From an uncultured Sphaerochaeta sp. (GTDB lineage: Bacteria > Spirochaetota > Spirochaetia > Sphaerochaetales > Sphaerochaetaceae): a stretch of DNA of 64,000 nucleotides. Of this stretch, positions 44,225-54,061 are shown one piece after another; position 1 is the first letter of the stretch; each line of letters opens with the position of its first letter. The translations under genes and the position numbers were made by a program. The stretch covers positions 2,046,001-2,110,000 of the forward strand of contig NZ_OY781939.1 in assembly GCF_963677315.1 (NCBI RefSeq), given 5' to 3'. The notes under the pieces are model-generated. The model was not told the DNA's origin, did not search any database, and was given only the letters and a program-made list of their open reading frames with translations.

Positions 44225-46258
44225 ATGAATGAAGGGAGCTTTGACAACGGAACGTTGGAGCCGTCCTTGCACATTGATGGTGTAGAGATGGCTTCCGTTT
44301 CCCATGGTTATTCTGCCGGGAGTATTCAGGTCCTCAAGGGTCTTGAGGCTGTTCGAAAACGACCTGGTATGTACATTGGATCCACAGGCATTGATGGATT
44401 GCATCATCTCGTTTATGAGGTGGTTGATAATAGCATCGATGAAGCGATGGCCGGTTACTGTTCAGAAATCCGTGTCTACCTCGATATTGATAAAGAGGGA
44501 AGAGAGGTTTGTACAGTTGAAGACAATGGCCGCGGAATTCCTGTCGATCCACACCCAATTGAGAAGAAAAGCTCGCTGGAAATTGCCCTCACACAACTGC
44601 ATGCCGGAGGAAAATTCGATAAGAACTCCTATAAGGTTTCCGGTGGATTGCATGGAGTGGGTGTCTCCTGTGTAAATGCCCTCTCGGTCTGGATGGAGGT
44701 TACCATCTATCGAGATGGGGGAATATACCGGCAGATCTACAGCTGTGGTTTGCCCAAGAGCGAAGTACTACGCATCGGAGATACCGATCGTAGTGGAACC
44801 GTGGTTAAATTCTCACCCGACTACTCCATCATGGAGCAGAATGCTTTCAATTATGAGGTATTGGTTAATAGATTCAGGGAGCTTTCCTTCCTGAACAAGG
44901 GCGTTTCAATTTCCCTGTCTGACCGAAGAGGGGATGAGATAAAAGAACAAACATTCCACTCTGAGGGTGGTATTTCCCACTTTGTAAGTTACCTTAACGA
45001 ATTCAAGCGTGTCTTGGTTGATCCTCCCATCTCCATTGAAGGAGAAAGGGACAACATCAAGGTGGAGATTGGTCTGCAGTACAATGATAAGTACGATGAG
45101 AAGGTGCTTACCTTTGTAAACAATATCAACACTCGCGAGGGTGGTACCCACCTTACTGGTTTCAGGACTGGATTGAGCCGGGTTATCAACGTTCAATTAC
45201 AGAAGAACCCAAAACTCTTGAAGAAGTATGAGGAAAAACTCGAACAGAGTGATATTTCCGAAGGTTTGACCGCTGTTATCTCTGTCAAGGTTCCTGAGCC
45301 CCAGTTTGAGGGTCAGACCAAGATGAAATTGGGTAACTCTGCGGTAACCGGCGTTGTTTTCTCCATGGTATATGAGAAGCTGGGAAACTATTTTGATGAG
45401 TTCCCTGCCCAGACAGAAACCATTCTGCAGAAAATCATCAGTGCTGCACTTGGGAGGGTTGCTGCCCGTAAGGCACGAGAGCAGATCAGAAAGAAGAGTG
45501 AAGGTGGCGGCCTACCAGGCAAGCTGGCTGACTGTTCTGAAAAGGATCCTGCAAAGTGTGAGGTATTCATTGTTGAGGGTGACTCGGCAGGTGGATCCGC
45601 AAAACAGGGACGTGACCGTAAATTCCAGGCAATTCTTCCTCTCTGGGGTAAGATGCTCAATGTTGAGAAAGCCCAGGAGTTCAAGGTATTGGGAAATGAT
45701 AAGCTGCAGCCGGTTATTTCCTCCATTGGTGCCGGTATAACTCGGTACAACAATATGGGGAAAGATGAAGATCTCGACAATGATGTTACCTTTGACCTCT
45801 CTAAAACGAGATATCACAAGATTATCATCATGGCAGACGCAGACGTTGATGGATCACATATCAGGACATTGCTGCTGACGTTCTTCTTTAGGTATATGAG
45901 ACCTCTCATTGAAGCCGGGTATATCTATTTTGCAATGCCTCCCTTGTACAAGATCACCATAGGGAAGAAGGTTTTCTATGCCTATGATGAGGAAGCGAGG
46001 ACCAAGATTCTCGAAGAACACAATGTAAGAGATGAAAACAAGGTCGGGCTCCAGCGGTACAAAGGTCTTGGTGAGATGAACCCCGATCAGCTTTGGGAAA
46101 CAACCATGAATCCTGAGACACGCATGATCAGCCAAATCTCTCTTGAAGATGCAGAGGAAGCTGATAGGGTTTTCAGTATGCTCATGGGTGAAGAAGTTGA
46201 GCCACGAAGGGCTTTCATTGACGCAAATGCCGTCTATGTTTCGAATTTGGATATCTAG
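44225..46258 (+). CDS. gyrB: DNA gyrase subunit B
   Basis: ATPase subunit of gyrase, 677 residues. GHKL ATPase motifs: EVVDNSIDEA, VEDNGRGIPV and GGLHGVGVS. The TOPRIM domain has EGDSAGGSAKQGRDR and DADVDGSH; the tail QRYKGLGEMNPDQLWETTM binds GyrA. It has about 20 extra N-terminal residues before the usual start; an ATG at 44288 is an alternative but lacks a ribosome site. It is followed 15 bp later by gyrA. Confidence 0.97.
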   Translation: MNEGSFDNGTLEPSLHIDGVEMASVSHGYSAGSIQVLKGLEAVRKRPGMYIGSTGIDGLHHLVYEVVDNSIDEAMAGYCSEIRVYLDIDKEGREVCTVEDNGRGIPVDPHPIEKKSSLEIALTQLHAGGKFDKNSYKVSGGLHGVGVSCVNALSVWMEVTIYRDGGIYRQIYSCGLPKSEVLRIGDTDRSGTVVKFSPDYSIMEQNAFNYEVLVNRFRELSFLNKGVSISLSDRRGDEIKEQTFHSEGGISHFVSYLNEFKRVLVDPPISIEGERDNIKVEIGLQYNDKYDEKVLTFVNNINTREGGTHLTGFRTGLSRVINVQLQKNPKLLKKYEEKLEQSDISEGLTAVISVKVPEPQFEGQTKMKLGNSAVTGVVFSMVYEKLGNYFDEFPAQTETILQKIISAALGRVAARKAREQIRKKSEGGGLPGKLADCSEKDPAKCEVFIVEGDSAGGSAKQGRDRKFQAILPLWGKMLNVEKAQEFKVLGNDKLQPVISSIGAGITRYNNMGKDEDLDNDVTFDLSKTRYHKIIIMADADVDGSHIRTLLLTFFFRYMRPLIEAGYIYFAMPPLYKITIGKKVFYAYDEEARTKILEEHNVRDENKVGLQRYKGLGEMNPDQLWETTMNPETRMISQISLEDAEEADRVFSMLMGEEVEPRRAFIDANAVYVSNLDI

Positions 46259-46273
46259 TATAAGGACATAATC

Positions 46274-48820
46274 GTGGAAGAAGTAAACGAAAATAGGACA
46301 ATAATTGTAGACGTGGCAAAGGAGATGCGAACCTCGTATCTCAACTATGCCATGTCCGTCATTGTCAGCAGGGCCCTCCCTGATGTACGTGACGGTCTCA
46401 AGCCGGTCCACAGAAGAATCCTCTTTGATATGTATGAGATGGGGCTGAGAGCCAACTCCTCATATAAGAAATGTGCTCGTATTGTTGGTGACGTGCTTGG
46501 TAAGTACCATCCCCATGGGGATGGATCGGTATATGATGCATTGGTACGCCTCGCACAGGATTTCTCCTTGCGCTACCCGGTGGTAAATCCCCAGGGTAAC
46601 TTTGGTTCCATTGATGGTGACCCGGCAGCAGCAATGCGATATACCGAGGCTAAGATGAGCCGAATCGGCGAAGAGATGTTGCAGGATATCCAGAAAGAGA
46701 CGGTTGATTTCGGGCCGAACTATGATGACTCGATGACGGAACCTCTGGTGCTTCCTGGTTCATTCCCTTTCCTGTTGGCAAACGGAAGTAGTGGAATTGC
46801 AGTTGGAATGGCCACCAATATGGCTCCACACAACCTGCAGGAAATCTCTGACGCCATCTGTGCAGTCATTGAAAACCCTGATATCACCATTGATGAGTTG
46901 ATGGAACATATCAAGGGCCCTGATTTTCCCTCAGGTGGAGTCATTTGTGGCATGCAGGGAATCAAGGATGCCTTTACCACCGGACGTGGCAAGATTGTCA
47001 TGCGCTCTGTGTACGAGATCGAGGAGAGTGACCGTGGTCATGACCAGATCGTGTTCACCGAGATACCTTACCAGGTCAACAAAGCTGATTTGGTGAAGAA
47101 GATTGACGACCTCCGTAAGGATGGTGCAATCCCCATGATCAGTACAATACGCGACGAGTCTGACCGTAACGGTATCAGGATCGTGGTGGAGCTGAAGATG
47201 GGATCCGAGCCGATGGTGGTGCTCAATCAGTTGTTCAGCCGAACTGCCCTACAGTCAAACTTCAATGTAAACAATCTTGCACTGGTTAAGGGAAGGCCTC
47301 AGTTGCTCACGCTCAAGGAGATGCTGCTGTATTATATCGAGCATCGCACTGAGGTAGTAATCAGAAGAACCAAGTATGATTTACGGAAGGCACAAGAGCG
47401 TGCACATATTCTCAGGGGCTTGAAAATTGGTCTGGATAACATTGATGAGGTAATTAAGATCATCAAGGAGTCTGATGATAACACGATAGCTGCAAATCGT
47501 CTCGTTGAACGTTTTGGTTTGGATGATATCCAGGCTCAGGCGATCATCGACATGAAACTTGGTCGCTTGAGTCATCTTGAGACTTCCAAGATATTGGATG
47601 AATTGGGAGAGCTTGAACAGAAGATAGCCTACTATCAGGAATTGCTTGCTGACGACCAGAAGATACTGGACGTTGTCAAATCTGAAGTTCGCTCCCTTCC
47701 CTCCTCTCTTGTTCCAAAGGACCGTAGACTTACAAGAATTGCTCGAGAAGAGTTGGGACAGGCAACAGATGAGGATTTCATCAAGGAAGAATCTGTTGTT
47801 GTGTTGATCAGCAACAAGGGCTTTGCAAAGCGAATTCCCGTCGAGGAGTATGATGCTCACGGACGTGCAGGCAAGGGAACCAGGACAACCAAGTTACAGG
47901 ACGGCGATTTCGTCGACCATATGTTTGTTGCCTCAACCCATGAATACGTAATGTTCGTCAGTAATGCAGGTAAGGCTTACTATATCAAGGGATTCCAGAT
48001 TCCTGAAGCTACCAAAACTGCAAAGGGGACCAGTATCAAGAATATTCTTCAGCTGGAAACCACCGAGAAGATCACTTCGATCATTGCATTCAAGGAATTC
48101 AGTGAGGATAAGTACTTGATGATGGCTACCCGTCAGGGTGTTGTGAAAAAGGTATCGTTGTCCAACTTCGTGAATGCAAGGGTTCGTGGTATCAGGGCCT
48201 TGTTCCTTGATGAAGGTGATGAGCTATTGAGCTGTGACCTGGTTGAAGAAGGTGACGAAGTCATGCTGATCACCAAGAATGGTCGTGGACTCAGGTTCCG
48301 TCAGAGTGATGTACGTGCAATGGGAAGAGCTAGCCGTGGTGTTCGCGGTATCCGCCTGATTGGAGATGACCAGGTTGCTGGATTGTTGAAGGTAGATGAT
48401 TCCCATAGAATTCTCATGATTACTGAAAATGGGCAGGGCAAGCAAGTAACCTTTGACAGCTTCAATGTACATGGTAGAGGAACTCAAGGGCAGAAGATCT
48501 TCCGTCTTGGAACGAAGGCAACCTTTATCGTGGGTGTACTGAGCGTGAATGATGAAAATGATGTTGTGTGTGTCACCATGATGGGACAGACTCTGAGAGT
48601 TCATTGTGATGCCATCTCGGTACAAGGGAGGAATGCTGCCGGAGTCCGTGTGGTATCGATGAAGTGGAAAAACGACTCCATTGTAGCCATTGCTTCTACT
48701 GAGAAAGATGAAGAGGAAGAAGTAGAGATTCCTGAAGCACCAAGTCCAGAGGATGTGGTGCAAGATGTTGATGATGATGAATCTGAAGATGTGGTAATTG
48801 ACGATTCAGATAACGAATAA
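46274..48820 (+). CDS. gyrA: DNA gyrase subunit A
   Basis: 848 residues, GTG start with AAGGA 8 bp upstream. Catalytic Tyr in RYTEAKMS near 121. The quinolone-determining region reads [13 protein letters not shown]: Gly 84 stands where E. coli has Ser 83, while the Asp four residues on is kept. The C-terminal beta-pinwheel has a GyrA-box-like stretch (around [13 protein letters not shown]). The last 40 residues form a strongly acidic tail (many Asp/Glu), as in E. coli but more extreme. Confidence 0.97.
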   Translation: MEEVNENRTIIVDVAKEMRTSYLNYAMSVIVSRALPDVRDGLKPVHRRILFDMYEMGLRANSSYKKCARIVGDVLGKYHPHGDGSVYDALVRLAQDFSLRYPVVNPQGNFGSIDGDPAAAMRYTEAKMSRIGEEMLQDIQKETVDFGPNYDDSMTEPLVLPGSFPFLLANGSSGIAVGMATNMAPHNLQEISDAICAVIENPDITIDELMEHIKGPDFPSGGVICGMQGIKDAFTTGRGKIVMRSVYEIEESDRGHDQIVFTEIPYQVNKADLVKKIDDLRKDGAIPMISTIRDESDRNGIRIVVELKMGSEPMVVLNQLFSRTALQSNFNVNNLALVKGRPQLLTLKEMLLYYIEHRTEVVIRRTKYDLRKAQERAHILRGLKIGLDNIDEVIKIIKESDDNTIAANRLVERFGLDDIQAQAIIDMKLGRLSHLETSKILDELGELEQKIAYYQELLADDQKILDVVKSEVRSLPSSLVPKDRRLTRIAREELGQATDEDFIKEESVVVLISNKGFAKRIPVEEYDAHGRAGKGTRTTKLQDGDFVDHMFVASTHEYVMFVSNAGKAYYIKGFQIPEATKTAKGTSIKNILQLETTEKITSIIAFKEFSEDKYLMMATRQGVVKKVSLSNFVNARVRGIRALFLDEGDELLSCDLVEEGDEVMLITKNGRGLRFRQSDVRAMGRASRGVRGIRLIGDDQVAGLLKVDDSHRILMITENGQGKQVTFDSFNVHGRGTQGQKIFRLGTKATFIVGVLSVNDENDVVCVTMMGQTLRVHCDAISVQGRNAAGVRVVSMKWKNDSIVAIASTEKDEEEEVEIPEAPSPEDVVQDVDDDESEDVVIDDSDNE

Positions 48821-48842
48821 AACATCTGTTAAGTAGTATGGT

Positions 48843-48876
48843 GGGCTGTTTTCCATTGAGAAAACAGCCCATTTTA
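48843..48876 (+). terminator. Terminator after gyrA
   Basis: Perfect 11 bp stem GGGCTGTTTTC/GAAAACAGCCC (48843-48853 and 48860-48870), 6 nt loop, then ATTTTATT. Confidence 0.9.
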
Positions 48877-49071
48877 TTGCCAAAAAATTCCTCCATTCTC
48901 CACACAAATCTGTATCGATATATAGAAACATTGGTCAAAATACCTGCAAATAGCGCTCTGATTTGCTGTTTTTGGTACATTTGGAAAACATTTTAAAATC
49001 GAAGGTAAAAAACCAACCAATGCAAATATTACTTGTTCAATCGAAGAATATCTCTATGGTAAAACCAGCTA

Positions 49072-49087
49072 CGTTTCACGTGAAACA
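49072..49087. promoter_or_regulatory. parS site 1
   Basis: CGTTTCACGTGAAACA, containing the 14 bp parS palindrome GTTTCACGTGAAAC. Confidence 0.95.
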
Positions 49088-49092
49088 AAGGG

Positions 49093-49137
49093 TGCTCAAT
49101 ACAGAGCTTTGCTGGGTGTACTAGCCTTTATTGAGCA
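49093..49137. repeat. Inverted repeat between parS 1 and 2
   Basis: TGCTCAATA (49093-49101) and TATTGAGCA (49129-49137), perfect 9 bp arms 27 nt apart. CAGAGCTTT is repeated directly next to both arms. Role unknown. Confidence 0.55.
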
Positions 49138-49199
49138 GAGCTTTTATAAGATAGGGTAGGGGAGAGTGCTGTCTGACTTATGTTGTCCTACGCATCTGA

Positions 49200-49215
49200 T
49201 GTTTCACGTGAAACT
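49200..49215. promoter_or_regulatory. parS site 2
   Basis: TGTTTCACGTGAAACT, identical 14 bp core. Confidence 0.95.
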
Positions 49216-49405
49216 TCTAGCAGAAGGAAATAGTAATTGGAAGGCATGGTCATCTTTGGGGTATGTATAGTTGAATATGGGGAGTGAGCTATTTACTGTT
49301 ATACAATCTTAGAACGAACTTCTTGTATATGGAGTTTGATTGGTAGAAGAAGTGTTATCGTGGTTCGACTAAAAATAATAAGAATTGTATGAGGTTTTTT
49401 ATGAT

Positions 49406-49421
49406 TGTTTCACGTGAAACA
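49406..49421. promoter_or_regulatory. parS site 3
   Basis: TGTTTCACGTGAAACA, full 16 bp match to the Bacillus-type consensus. Confidence 0.96.
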
Positions 49422-49507
49422 TCGATTATCTTGGTAGAGAGTTGATTCGAATAGAATGCGTATTTCGAAACATAATTCAGGGTATAAAAAAATACGTTCC
49501 ACGCGAA

Positions 49508-49523
49508 TGTTTCACGTGAAACG
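49508..49523. promoter_or_regulatory. parS site 4
   Basis: TGTTTCACGTGAAACG, identical 14 bp core, next to the Nfu gene end. Confidence 0.95.
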
Positions 49524-49546
49524 CATCATGCTTGATTCTCTGAATA

Positions 49547-49777
49547 CTAAAGATCTGGGGTATTTACCACAGTTAGATTCGGATCAACAAAGTTGCGAAG
49601 GTAGCGTTCTACACCACCTTTCAGGGTCATCTGGGACATCGGGCAGCCAGCACATGCGCCAACAAGACGAACAGTTACATCATTGCCAACCAAACTGATG
49701 AACTCGATATCTCCACCGTCATTTTGCAAAGAGGGACGAATGTCCTCAAGTGCCTTTTTGACTTTATCTTCTATCAT
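49547..49777 (-). CDS. Nfu-type Fe-S scaffold (NifU C-terminal domain)
   Basis: 76 residues: LEDIRPSLQNDGGDIEFISL, then the cluster-ligating CAGCPMSQMTLKGGVE with CxxC. A stand-alone NifU C-terminal domain carries [4Fe-4S] clusters to target enzymes, of which the window has several (Nth, NrdG, the NIL-ferredoxin). GGAGG lies 8 bp before the ATG at 49777. An in-frame ATG at 49792 overlaps that site and is less likely. Confidence 0.9.
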   Translation of the reverse strand: MIEDKVKKALEDIRPSLQNDGGDIEFISLVGNDVTVRLVGACAGCPMSQMTLKGGVERYLRNFVDPNLTVVNTPDL

Positions 49778-49849
49778 GTAAGTATCCTCCATACGGTATC
49801 TTGAAGATACTATAGAGATGAAGAAGGGTCAAGTTAACAACCTTATTGG

Positions 49850-49878
49850 GTGACATGAATGAATTTATTACGTATAGT
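49850..49878 (+). promoter_or_regulatory. parA promoter, leaderless geometry
   Basis: GTGACA (49850-49855), 17 bp, TATAGT (49873-49878), 7 bp, ATG at 49886. Confidence 0.6.
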
Positions 49879-49885
49879 GAATAAC

Positions 49886-50656
49886 ATGAGTGCACAAACA
49901 ATACTGTTTTTGAACCAAAAAGGTGGAGTAGGTAAAACTACCTCAGCAGTTAACTTGGGAGCTGCGTTGGCGGGGCTGGGTAAGAAGGTCCTGTTGATCG
50001 ACTTGGATGCCCAGGGTAATCTCACCAGTGCAACCTCCATTGATGGAAGGCAACCTGGTATATATGAAGTAATAGCTGGTCAGCTTCCCGCTGAGGAAGC
50101 AGTTCAGCAGACTCCTGTCAAGAATCTCTACGCTATACCCAGCAATATCAACATGGCTGGTCTGAATATCGAGCTGGTTGAGGAGGAAGAGCGAGAGTTT
50201 TTTATCAAACGAGCCTTATCGTCATTGGAAGATTCTTGGGAGTACATCCTTGCAGATTGTCCACCTTCACTTGGGTTGGTCACGGTCAATGCAATGGCAT
50301 GGGCAAAGAAAGTGATCATTCCAATGCAGTGTGAATACTTGGCAATGGAAGGGTTGAGTTTGTTGACAAGAACCGTGGGGAATATGAAGAAATCAATTAA
50401 TCCTGATCTTGAAGTACTAGGGATTCTTTTTACTATGTATAGCAAGCGTACTAATCTGGCTAAGGAAGTAGTTGAAGATGTGAGTTCGTTTTTTCCTCAG
50501 TTGGTCTTCAAGACTATGATTCCCCGAAATATTCGACTTGCAGAAGCCCCTTCCCATGGACTACCGATTACGGCATACGATGGTTCAAGCAGTGGAGCAA
50601 AAGCATATAAGGCATTAGCCAAGGAGGTTACAAAACGTGTCGCAAGAAACCAATAA
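49886..50656 (+). CDS. parA: Chromosome partition ATPase ParA/Soj
   Basis: 256 residues. Deviant Walker A QKGGVGKTT near 10-18 with the signature Lys, DLDAQGN (Walker A'), and LADCPPSLGLVT (Walker B region). It binds DNA as the ATP dimer and is driven by ParB. An ATG at 49859 is in frame, but the promoter -10 lies between it and 49886, which supports the later start. It overlaps parB by 20 bp, and four parS sites lie 0.4-0.8 kb upstream. Confidence 0.95.
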   Translation: MSAQTILFLNQKGGVGKTTSAVNLGAALAGLGKKVLLIDLDAQGNLTSATSIDGRQPGIYEVIAGQLPAEEAVQQTPVKNLYAIPSNINMAGLNIELVEEEEREFFIKRALSSLEDSWEYILADCPPSLGLVTVNAMAWAKKVIIPMQCEYLAMEGLSLLTRTVGNMKKSINPDLEVLGILFTMYSKRTNLAKEVVEDVSSFFPQLVFKTMIPRNIRLAEAPSHGLPITAYDGSSSGAKAYKALAKEVTKRVARNQ

Positions 50657-51587
50657 GAAACATGGATTGGGGAAAGGAATAGGTTCCTTGATGCAAGACT
50701 ATTCATTTGATTCAGTTTTGGACTCCGCCCTTGGCCTAGCCTCATCAAAACCAGATGCAGAAAAAGGACAACGTGTTCTTGAAGTCCCTGTTGAACAAAT
50801 TCGTGCAAACCCAAACCAGCCAAGAAAAGATTTCAACCAGGAAGCACTGGAAGAATTGAGTCAATCGATCCAACGAGAAGGTGTGTTGCAGCCTATCCTG
50901 GTAGAGGAGATTGCACCCGGGTTGTATAGTATTGTGGCTGGGGAGAGAAGATTCCGGGCAGCAAAAATTGCAGGACTCGAGCGAATGCCGGTGCTGGTAA
51001 AAGATTTCACCCAGATGCAACGATTGGAAGTCTCTCTCATAGAGAATATTCAGAGAGAGAGCCTGAACCCTATTGAAGAAGCGAAGGCGTATGCTTACCT
51101 TATTCAAGAAGCAGGAATAACCCAAGAGGAGTTGGCAAAGAGACTGGGAAAAAATAGGTCCACCATTAGTAATAGCATTCGGCTTTTACAGTTGAGTTCC
51201 TCCATGCAGCAGGATTTGTTGAATGGCAAATTTACTGCAGGTCAGGCGAGAGCAATCCTTTCTGTGGTGAATCCTGCTGATAGGGAAATTCTCTATCGTA
51301 CCGTACTGGAGAAGGATCTTTCAGTACGGGCAACGGAACAGTTGGCTTCCCAGTTCAATATGGGAAAACGTGCTGCATATCAAAAGAAGAAACGAGCCAA
51401 GAAGAGTCTGGCGAAAGCTCCAGAGATTATCGCAATCGAGGATAAGTTCCTGCATGCAGTAGGATCGCAGGTGGAGATTAAAGGGTCACTGGAAAAAGGA
51501 AAGATTGAGATTCCCTTTACCAGTAGTGAAGAATTGGAAAGACTGTATCAGTTGCTGATGCCAAATCAGGGACTGTTTGAACTATAA
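50637..51587 (+). CDS. parB: Chromosome partition CTPase ParB/Spo0J
   Basis: 316 residues. N-terminal CTP-binding domain (IRANPNQPRKDFNQEALEEL, then VAGERRFRAAKIAGL, the GERRFRA motif), central helix-turn-helix (TQEELAKRLGKNRSTISN near 160-180), and a C-terminal dimerisation domain. It loads at parS as a clamp. GTG start with AAGGAGG about 10 bp upstream, inside the parA end. Confidence 0.95.
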   Translation: MSQETNKKHGLGKGIGSLMQDYSFDSVLDSALGLASSKPDAEKGQRVLEVPVEQIRANPNQPRKDFNQEALEELSQSIQREGVLQPILVEEIAPGLYSIVAGERRFRAAKIAGLERMPVLVKDFTQMQRLEVSLIENIQRESLNPIEEAKAYAYLIQEAGITQEELAKRLGKNRSTISNSIRLLQLSSSMQQDLLNGKFTAGQARAILSVVNPADREILYRTVLEKDLSVRATEQLASQFNMGKRAAYQKKKRAKKSLAKAPEIIAIEDKFLHAVGSQVEIKGSLEKGKIEIPFTSSEELERLYQLLMPNQGLFEL

Positions 51588-51604
51588 GAAAGTAAGGAGA
51601 TACA

Positions 51605-52555
51605 ATGGATAAGAAAGAATTGAAAGACGGCTTGTATGCCGTATTGCATACCAGTAAGGGTGAGATCACACTATTCCTTGAGAGCAAGAAAGCTCCAATG
51701 ACCACTGCAAACTTTGTAGGGCTTGCAGAGGGAGCTTTGAATGTGAATGGGGAAGGAAAACCTTTCTATAATAATCTCACGTTCCACCGGGTTATTGAAA
51801 ACTTTATGATCCAAGGTGGATGCCCCAAAGGGAATGGGACCGGAGGTCCTGGATATACGTTCCCAGATGAGTTCGATGATTCATTGAAACATACCGAACC
51901 TGGTGTTCTCTCCATGGCAAATGCTGGACCCGGAACAAATGGAAGCCAATTTTTCATCACACATGTGGCGACTCCTTGGTTGGATGGAAAGCATTCCGTC
52001 TTTGGTCATGTTGTAGACGGCATGGATGTGGTGAACTCCATTGCGCAAGGGGATAAGCTCAATCGTGTTGAGATTGTACGTGTAGGAAAGGATGCGGAGG
52101 CATTCGAAGTCTCTCGTGAGATCTTTACCCAGTACGTACTTGCAGCAGAGGAGAAGAACAAGAGCCGTGAAGCTAAGGAAAAAGAGAAGCTTGAGAAAGA
52201 GCTGAAGAATCGTTGGCCTGATGCAAAAGTGACAGAGACAGGTCTTCGGTATGTAGTAAAGAAGGACGGTGAAGGAAAGAAAAGCCCGAAACACGGGCAG
52301 ACTGTAACCGTACACTATACTGGCTCCTTGCTTGATGGAAGGATTTTTGATAGTTCAGTGCAACGAGGGACCCCAGCACAGTTTGCAATCGGACAAGTAA
52401 TTGAAGGTTGGAACGAGGCCTTGAAGACTATGACCGTAGGTGAGCAGCGGACCCTGATTATCCCCCCTGAACTCGGATACGGGACCATGGGATATCCCGG
52501 GGTTATCCCTCCCAACTCCTATTTGATTTTCGATGTGGAGTTGATAAAGTTTTAA
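51605..52555 (+). CDS. Cyclophilin-FKBP fusion (dual-family immunophilin)
   Basis: 316-residue peptidyl-prolyl isomerase joining both immunophilin folds. The cyclophilin domain covers about 8-165 ([20 protein letters not shown] with the catalytic Arg, [20 protein letters not shown]). A charged helical linker of about 40 residues (rich in Lys/Glu) follows. The FKBP domain covers about 225-316 ([38 protein letters not shown]). No signal peptide, so cytosolic. Such cyclophilin-first fusions are known from a few bacteria including Treponema. AAGGAG lies 6 bp before the ATG. Confidence 0.94.
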   Translation: MDKKELKDGLYAVLHTSKGEITLFLESKKAPMTTANFVGLAEGALNVNGEGKPFYNNLTFHRVIENFMIQGGCPKGNGTGGPGYTFPDEFDDSLKHTEPGVLSMANAGPGTNGSQFFITHVATPWLDGKHSVFGHVVDGMDVVNSIAQGDKLNRVEIVRVGKDAEAFEVSREIFTQYVLAAEEKNKSREAKEKEKLEKELKNRWPDAKVTETGLRYVVKKDGEGKKSPKHGQTVTVHYTGSLLDGRIFDSSVQRGTPAQFAIGQVIEGWNEALKTMTVGEQRTLIIPPELGYGTMGYPGVIPPNSYLIFDVELIKF

Positions 52556-52580
52556 ATAGATATATTAGAAGGAGATACTT

Positions 52581-53933
52581 GTGAAAGAGAAGGCTGTTCA
52601 TTACGTCTGTAGCCAATGTGGCAGGGTTGAGACAAAATGGTTGGGACGCTGCCCAGACTGCGGAAGTTGGAACACCTTTGAAGAGGAAGCGGTAAGTAAA
52701 CCTTCCGATGGCAAACGTGCTGTGATCAGCACAGCCACCAAGCCTGTGAGTTTGGAGGAAGTTGAGATTGATCCGTTGTTCCGGTATGAGACAGGTATCA
52801 GTGAACTTGATCGGGTACTCGGTGGAGGAGTCATGCGTGGCTCTTCCATCCTCCTTGGGGGAGAGCCGGGTATCGGCAAGTCTACCTTAATGCTCCAGGT
52901 ACTTGAGAAGTGCTCAAGCGGACGAAAAGTGCTCTACATTTCTGGTGAGGAGTCACCCAGTCAGGTTAAGCTTCGTGCACAAAGACTGGAACTCAATCTT
53001 TCATCCATCTCCATTTTTTGTGATACCAGGGTGGAAGTGGTGGTAAGTCTTTTAAGTGAAGAAAAGCCTGATGTAGTCGTTGTTGATTCATTACAGACGC
53101 TTACCAGTGATGAGATCCCTTCCCCTGCCGGGTCAGTGAACCAGATCCGATCTTGTTCCACTACCTTGGTTGGCCTCTGTAAACAGTTGGGAATATCGTT
53201 GTTTCTTATCGGGCATGTGACGAAGGAAGGGGTATTGGCTGGCCCAAAAGTCATTGAGCATCTGGTTGATACCGTAATCTACTTTGAGCAGATTTCCAGT
53301 GGAATTCGGTTGATTCGAGCTGCAAAAAATCGGTTTGGATCAGTTGATGAAATCGGTATTTTCAGTATGCATGAGAAAGGGCTCAGCCCAGTGGCAAATC
53401 CGTCCTCATTCTTTATCACCGATAGGCTCACAAAGGACATTCCCCCTGGAATATCCTATACCCCGGTTATCGAGGGGTCACGGACCTTTTTGGTGGAAAT
53501 CCAGGCACTGACTACCAGTGCCAAGAATGGGTATACCCGCATCTATTCAGATCGAATTGATACAGCCAGGGTTACCCGCGTTGCTGCAATTTTGGAGCGA
53601 CATGCAGGTCTACGGCTCAGTGACCAGGATATCTATGTCAATGTAGCAGGTGGGATGAAACTCAGCGAGGTATCCATCGAGTTGCCCCTTGCCCTTGCCC
53701 TCTGGTCTGCCCTGACCAACAAGAGTATACCCAAGGCCTTGGTCAGCTATGGGGAGCTTAGCCTTGCTGGAGAAGTAAGGGGTGTTGGGTTTCCAGAGAA
53801 GCGAGAAAAGGCTGCCAAGGAGCTGGGATTCAAGCGTTCAATCGTACCCAGGATTGCTTCGCGTTCCCCACTGGTTCAACATGCTTGCTCTACGATAAAG
53901 GAAGCTCTAGATCTCATGAATTCAATAAAGTGA
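52581..53933 (+). CDS. radA: DNA repair protein RadA
   Basis: 450 residues. Zinc finger CSQCGRVETKWLGRCPDCGSW at the N-terminus (four Cys), RecA-like ATPase with Walker A GGEPGIGKSTL near 92-102, the RadA-specific KNRFG motif, and a C-terminal Lon-protease-like domain (VNVAGGMKLSEVSIELPLALAL). Helicase for branch migration in recombination. GTG start preceded by AGAAGGAG. Confidence 0.96.
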   Translation: MKEKAVHYVCSQCGRVETKWLGRCPDCGSWNTFEEEAVSKPSDGKRAVISTATKPVSLEEVEIDPLFRYETGISELDRVLGGGVMRGSSILLGGEPGIGKSTLMLQVLEKCSSGRKVLYISGEESPSQVKLRAQRLELNLSSISIFCDTRVEVVVSLLSEEKPDVVVVDSLQTLTSDEIPSPAGSVNQIRSCSTTLVGLCKQLGISLFLIGHVTKEGVLAGPKVIEHLVDTVIYFEQISSGIRLIRAAKNRFGSVDEIGIFSMHEKGLSPVANPSSFFITDRLTKDIPPGISYTPVIEGSRTFLVEIQALTTSAKNGYTRIYSDRIDTARVTRVAAILERHAGLRLSDQDIYVNVAGGMKLSEVSIELPLALALWSALTNKSIPKALVSYGELSLAGEVRGVGFPEKREKAAKELGFKRSIVPRIASRSPLVQHACSTIKEALDLMNSIK

Positions 53934-54000
53934 TTATATAGTAAGCAATACTAACAAATAAATAAAAATATACAATTAAAAGAAATAGATATATTCATAA

Positions 54001-54045
54001 AGAGTTGAAAAAAGGCCGTATCTAACGATACGACCTCTCTTGCTA
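54001..54045 (-). terminator. Terminator after the TraB-family gene
   Basis: 10 bp stem AGGCCGTATC/GATACGACCT (one mismatch) with a 4 nt loop; on the minus strand the stem is followed by TTTTTT. Confidence 0.8.
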
Positions 54046-54061
54046 TGTTCGTTAGCTTTCC

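Larger units (their letters stand above)
48877..49546. other. Non-coding centromere region
   Basis: 670 bp between gyrA and the Nfu gene, AT-rich, with no credible ORF. It holds four parS sites (listed separately) and a long-loop inverted repeat at 49093-49137. No other gene-like signal was found. Confidence 0.8.

Noticed and set aside
49497..49510. Possible fifth parS (GTTCCACGCGAATG)
   Set aside because: Several mismatches and not palindromic; next to a perfect site.
49456..49698. 80-codon plus-strand open frame after parS 3
   Set aside because: Crosses parS 4 and runs antisense through the Nfu gene; no homology.
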